Source: JBMNGO01 sp050949885 (GTDB taxonomy: Bacteria > Bacillota > Syntrophomonadia > Syntrophomonadales > Syntrophomonadaceae). From it: a DNA stretch of 64,000 nt. The notes under the pieces were generated by a model, which searched no databases, was not told the origin of the DNA, and saw only the letters and a program-made list of their open reading frames with translations. This document shows positions 63,420-64,000 of the stretch, piece after piece. The stretch lies in NCBI GenBank assembly GCA_050949885.1, contig JBMNGO010000004.1:112629-176628 (forward strand). The letters run 5' to 3'. Both the position numbers and the translations under genes were made by a program. Positions within the stretch are counted from its first letter, which is position 1, and each line of letters opens with the position of its first letter.

Positions 63420-63449
63420 ATTATAGCGTATATAAACTATTATATCCAA
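63420..63449 (-). promoter_or_regulatory. Promoter of the XRE-ImmA operon
   Basis: On the minus strand TTGGAT (63449-63444), 18 bp, TATAAT (63425-63420). Confidence 0.6.
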
Positions 63450-63458
63450 TTATTTTGA

Positions 63459-63578
63459 ACTAAGTCCAAGATAGTCAAAAAAATGTCTTGACATGTCCAA
63501 CTAGATTGGACTAAATTGGAAAAAAAGGAAATTTGCCAGGGAAAGTTAGGGGGTGATGCGTTTAGCACTAAGTCCAAG
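63459..63578. promoter_or_regulatory. Repressor operator-like repeats and divergent promoter
   Basis: ACTAAGTCCAAG occurs exactly at 63459-63470 and 63567-63578. Between them TCCAACTAGATTGGA (63496-63510) is an inverted repeat with the same TCCAA half-sites, and TTGACA (63488-63493) is a plus-strand -35. The layout fits a repressor that controls both its own gene and a divergent transcript. Confidence 0.55.
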
Positions 63579-63818
63579 AATGTTGGCTTTAACTGGAAGC
63601 AAGTATAAACCTGGCTTTAGGTTCTTGATGGACAGCAGAGATGTATTCAAGAAACCTGGTGTAAAGATTTTTATATGGGGCAGAACATTGTAGCTGGCAG
63701 CATTGTGCAGTAATTTGGAGTTTACCAAAGGGGACGAGCAGGGAGATTTCGGCCAGACCTGGCTACTTTGGGCCTTGGGTTATTGATCTGTTATACCTTG
63801 GTTAAGGAGGTAGGTATA
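63579..63818. other. Leader of the divergent phage-like transcript
   Basis: No gene recognisable. AT-rich, ending in the SD AAGGAGG of the next gene. Confidence 0.35.
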
Positions 63819-63986
63819 ATGGAAGGGTTGATTTTGCGACTGGCGTATGACATTCTGGCCATTCTGGTAACTTTGGTGGTGGCTGTGCTGATCAGCTGGG
63901 TAAAAAAGAAACTTGGTATAGGAGGAACCAAAAAAGAGAGGGAGGAATTAGAGGCTACCATAAGAATAAAAAGGATCATTAATTAA
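63819..63986 (+). CDS. Small holin-like protein (LLH family type)
   Basis: 55 residues: one strong N-terminal membrane helix (AYDILAILVTLVVAVLISWV), then a basic coiled tail (KKKLGIGG, KKEREELEATIRIKRI). The layout resembles LLH-family phage holins, judged by shape. ATG at 63819 has SD AAGGAGG; the longer frame from 63768 has none. Confidence 0.5.
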   Translation: MEGLILRLAYDILAILVTLVVAVLISWVKKKLGIGGTKKEREELEATIRIKRIIN

Positions 63987-64000
63987 ATTTGCTATTTATT

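Overview
The window looks like a chromosome segment of a low-to-moderate GC anaerobic Gram-positive (Firmicutes, Clostridia). Gene content and order (dgt-dnaG-rpoD; ylxM-ffh-rpsP-khpA-rimM-trmD-rplS-rbgA-rnhB-yraN-folD), copper-amine-oxidase-type stalk proteins, and strong Shine-Dalgarno sites in front of GTG/TTG starts suggest a Syntrophomonas-like bacterium. That assignment is inference from content, not from a search.

Layout. 0-14 kb is mixed: a Phd-Uma2 fusion with a repeat operator, a lipoprotein, a MOT1-type oxyanion permease, a decayed sensor kinase next to an intact receiver-kinase hybrid, a stalk-family protein, yjbQ, a three-gene ABC importer, exonuclease III, and a REP-associated tyrosine transposase (RAYT) flanked by inverted copies of its repeat. 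14-23 kb holds a GH18 stalk protein, IS3 and IS21 remnants, a phnDCE-like transporter operon with a TIM-barrel gene, and an intact IS whose right part sits directly upstream of that operon. 23-38 kb is an accessory and eroding stretch: macro-domain/vWA/ADP-ribosylglycohydrolase remnant, an ECF sigma/anti-sigma pair, another stalk protein, and broken aspartate racemase, PPOX and sfsA genes among intact DUF763, PHP, Nei-like, dehydrogenase and methyltransferase genes. 38-62 kb is mostly conserved core: azlCD, the macromolecular-synthesis cluster, tRNA genes with a duplicated Glu-Val pair around an MFS gene, the ffh-to-folD translation cluster, and threonine synthase convergent with an apgM-family gene. 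62-64 kb has tRNA-Cys and tRNA-Leu, then an ImmA/XRE pair with operator-like repeats and a holin-like gene, possibly the edge of a prophage.

How parts work together. The most coherent unusual system is the RAYT and its 27-bp repeat: two copies bracket the transposase gene, one supplies the C-terminus and stop codon of exonuclease III, one marks the break point of an IS3 remnant, one abuts a promoter, and one follows a gene. The second is the macro/vWA/DraG module, an ADP-ribose-related set in which the hydrolase has been lost. Stalk-domain proteins recur (14.5, 24.4 and 29.5 kb), and the C-terminal domain of the 29.5-kb protein recurs alone at 7.2 kb.

Many starts were moved from the longest frame to the codon that has a correctly spaced Shine-Dalgarno; this is stated in each entry. 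No CRISPR array or rRNA was seen. Bases 1-183 hold only a weak hairpin.
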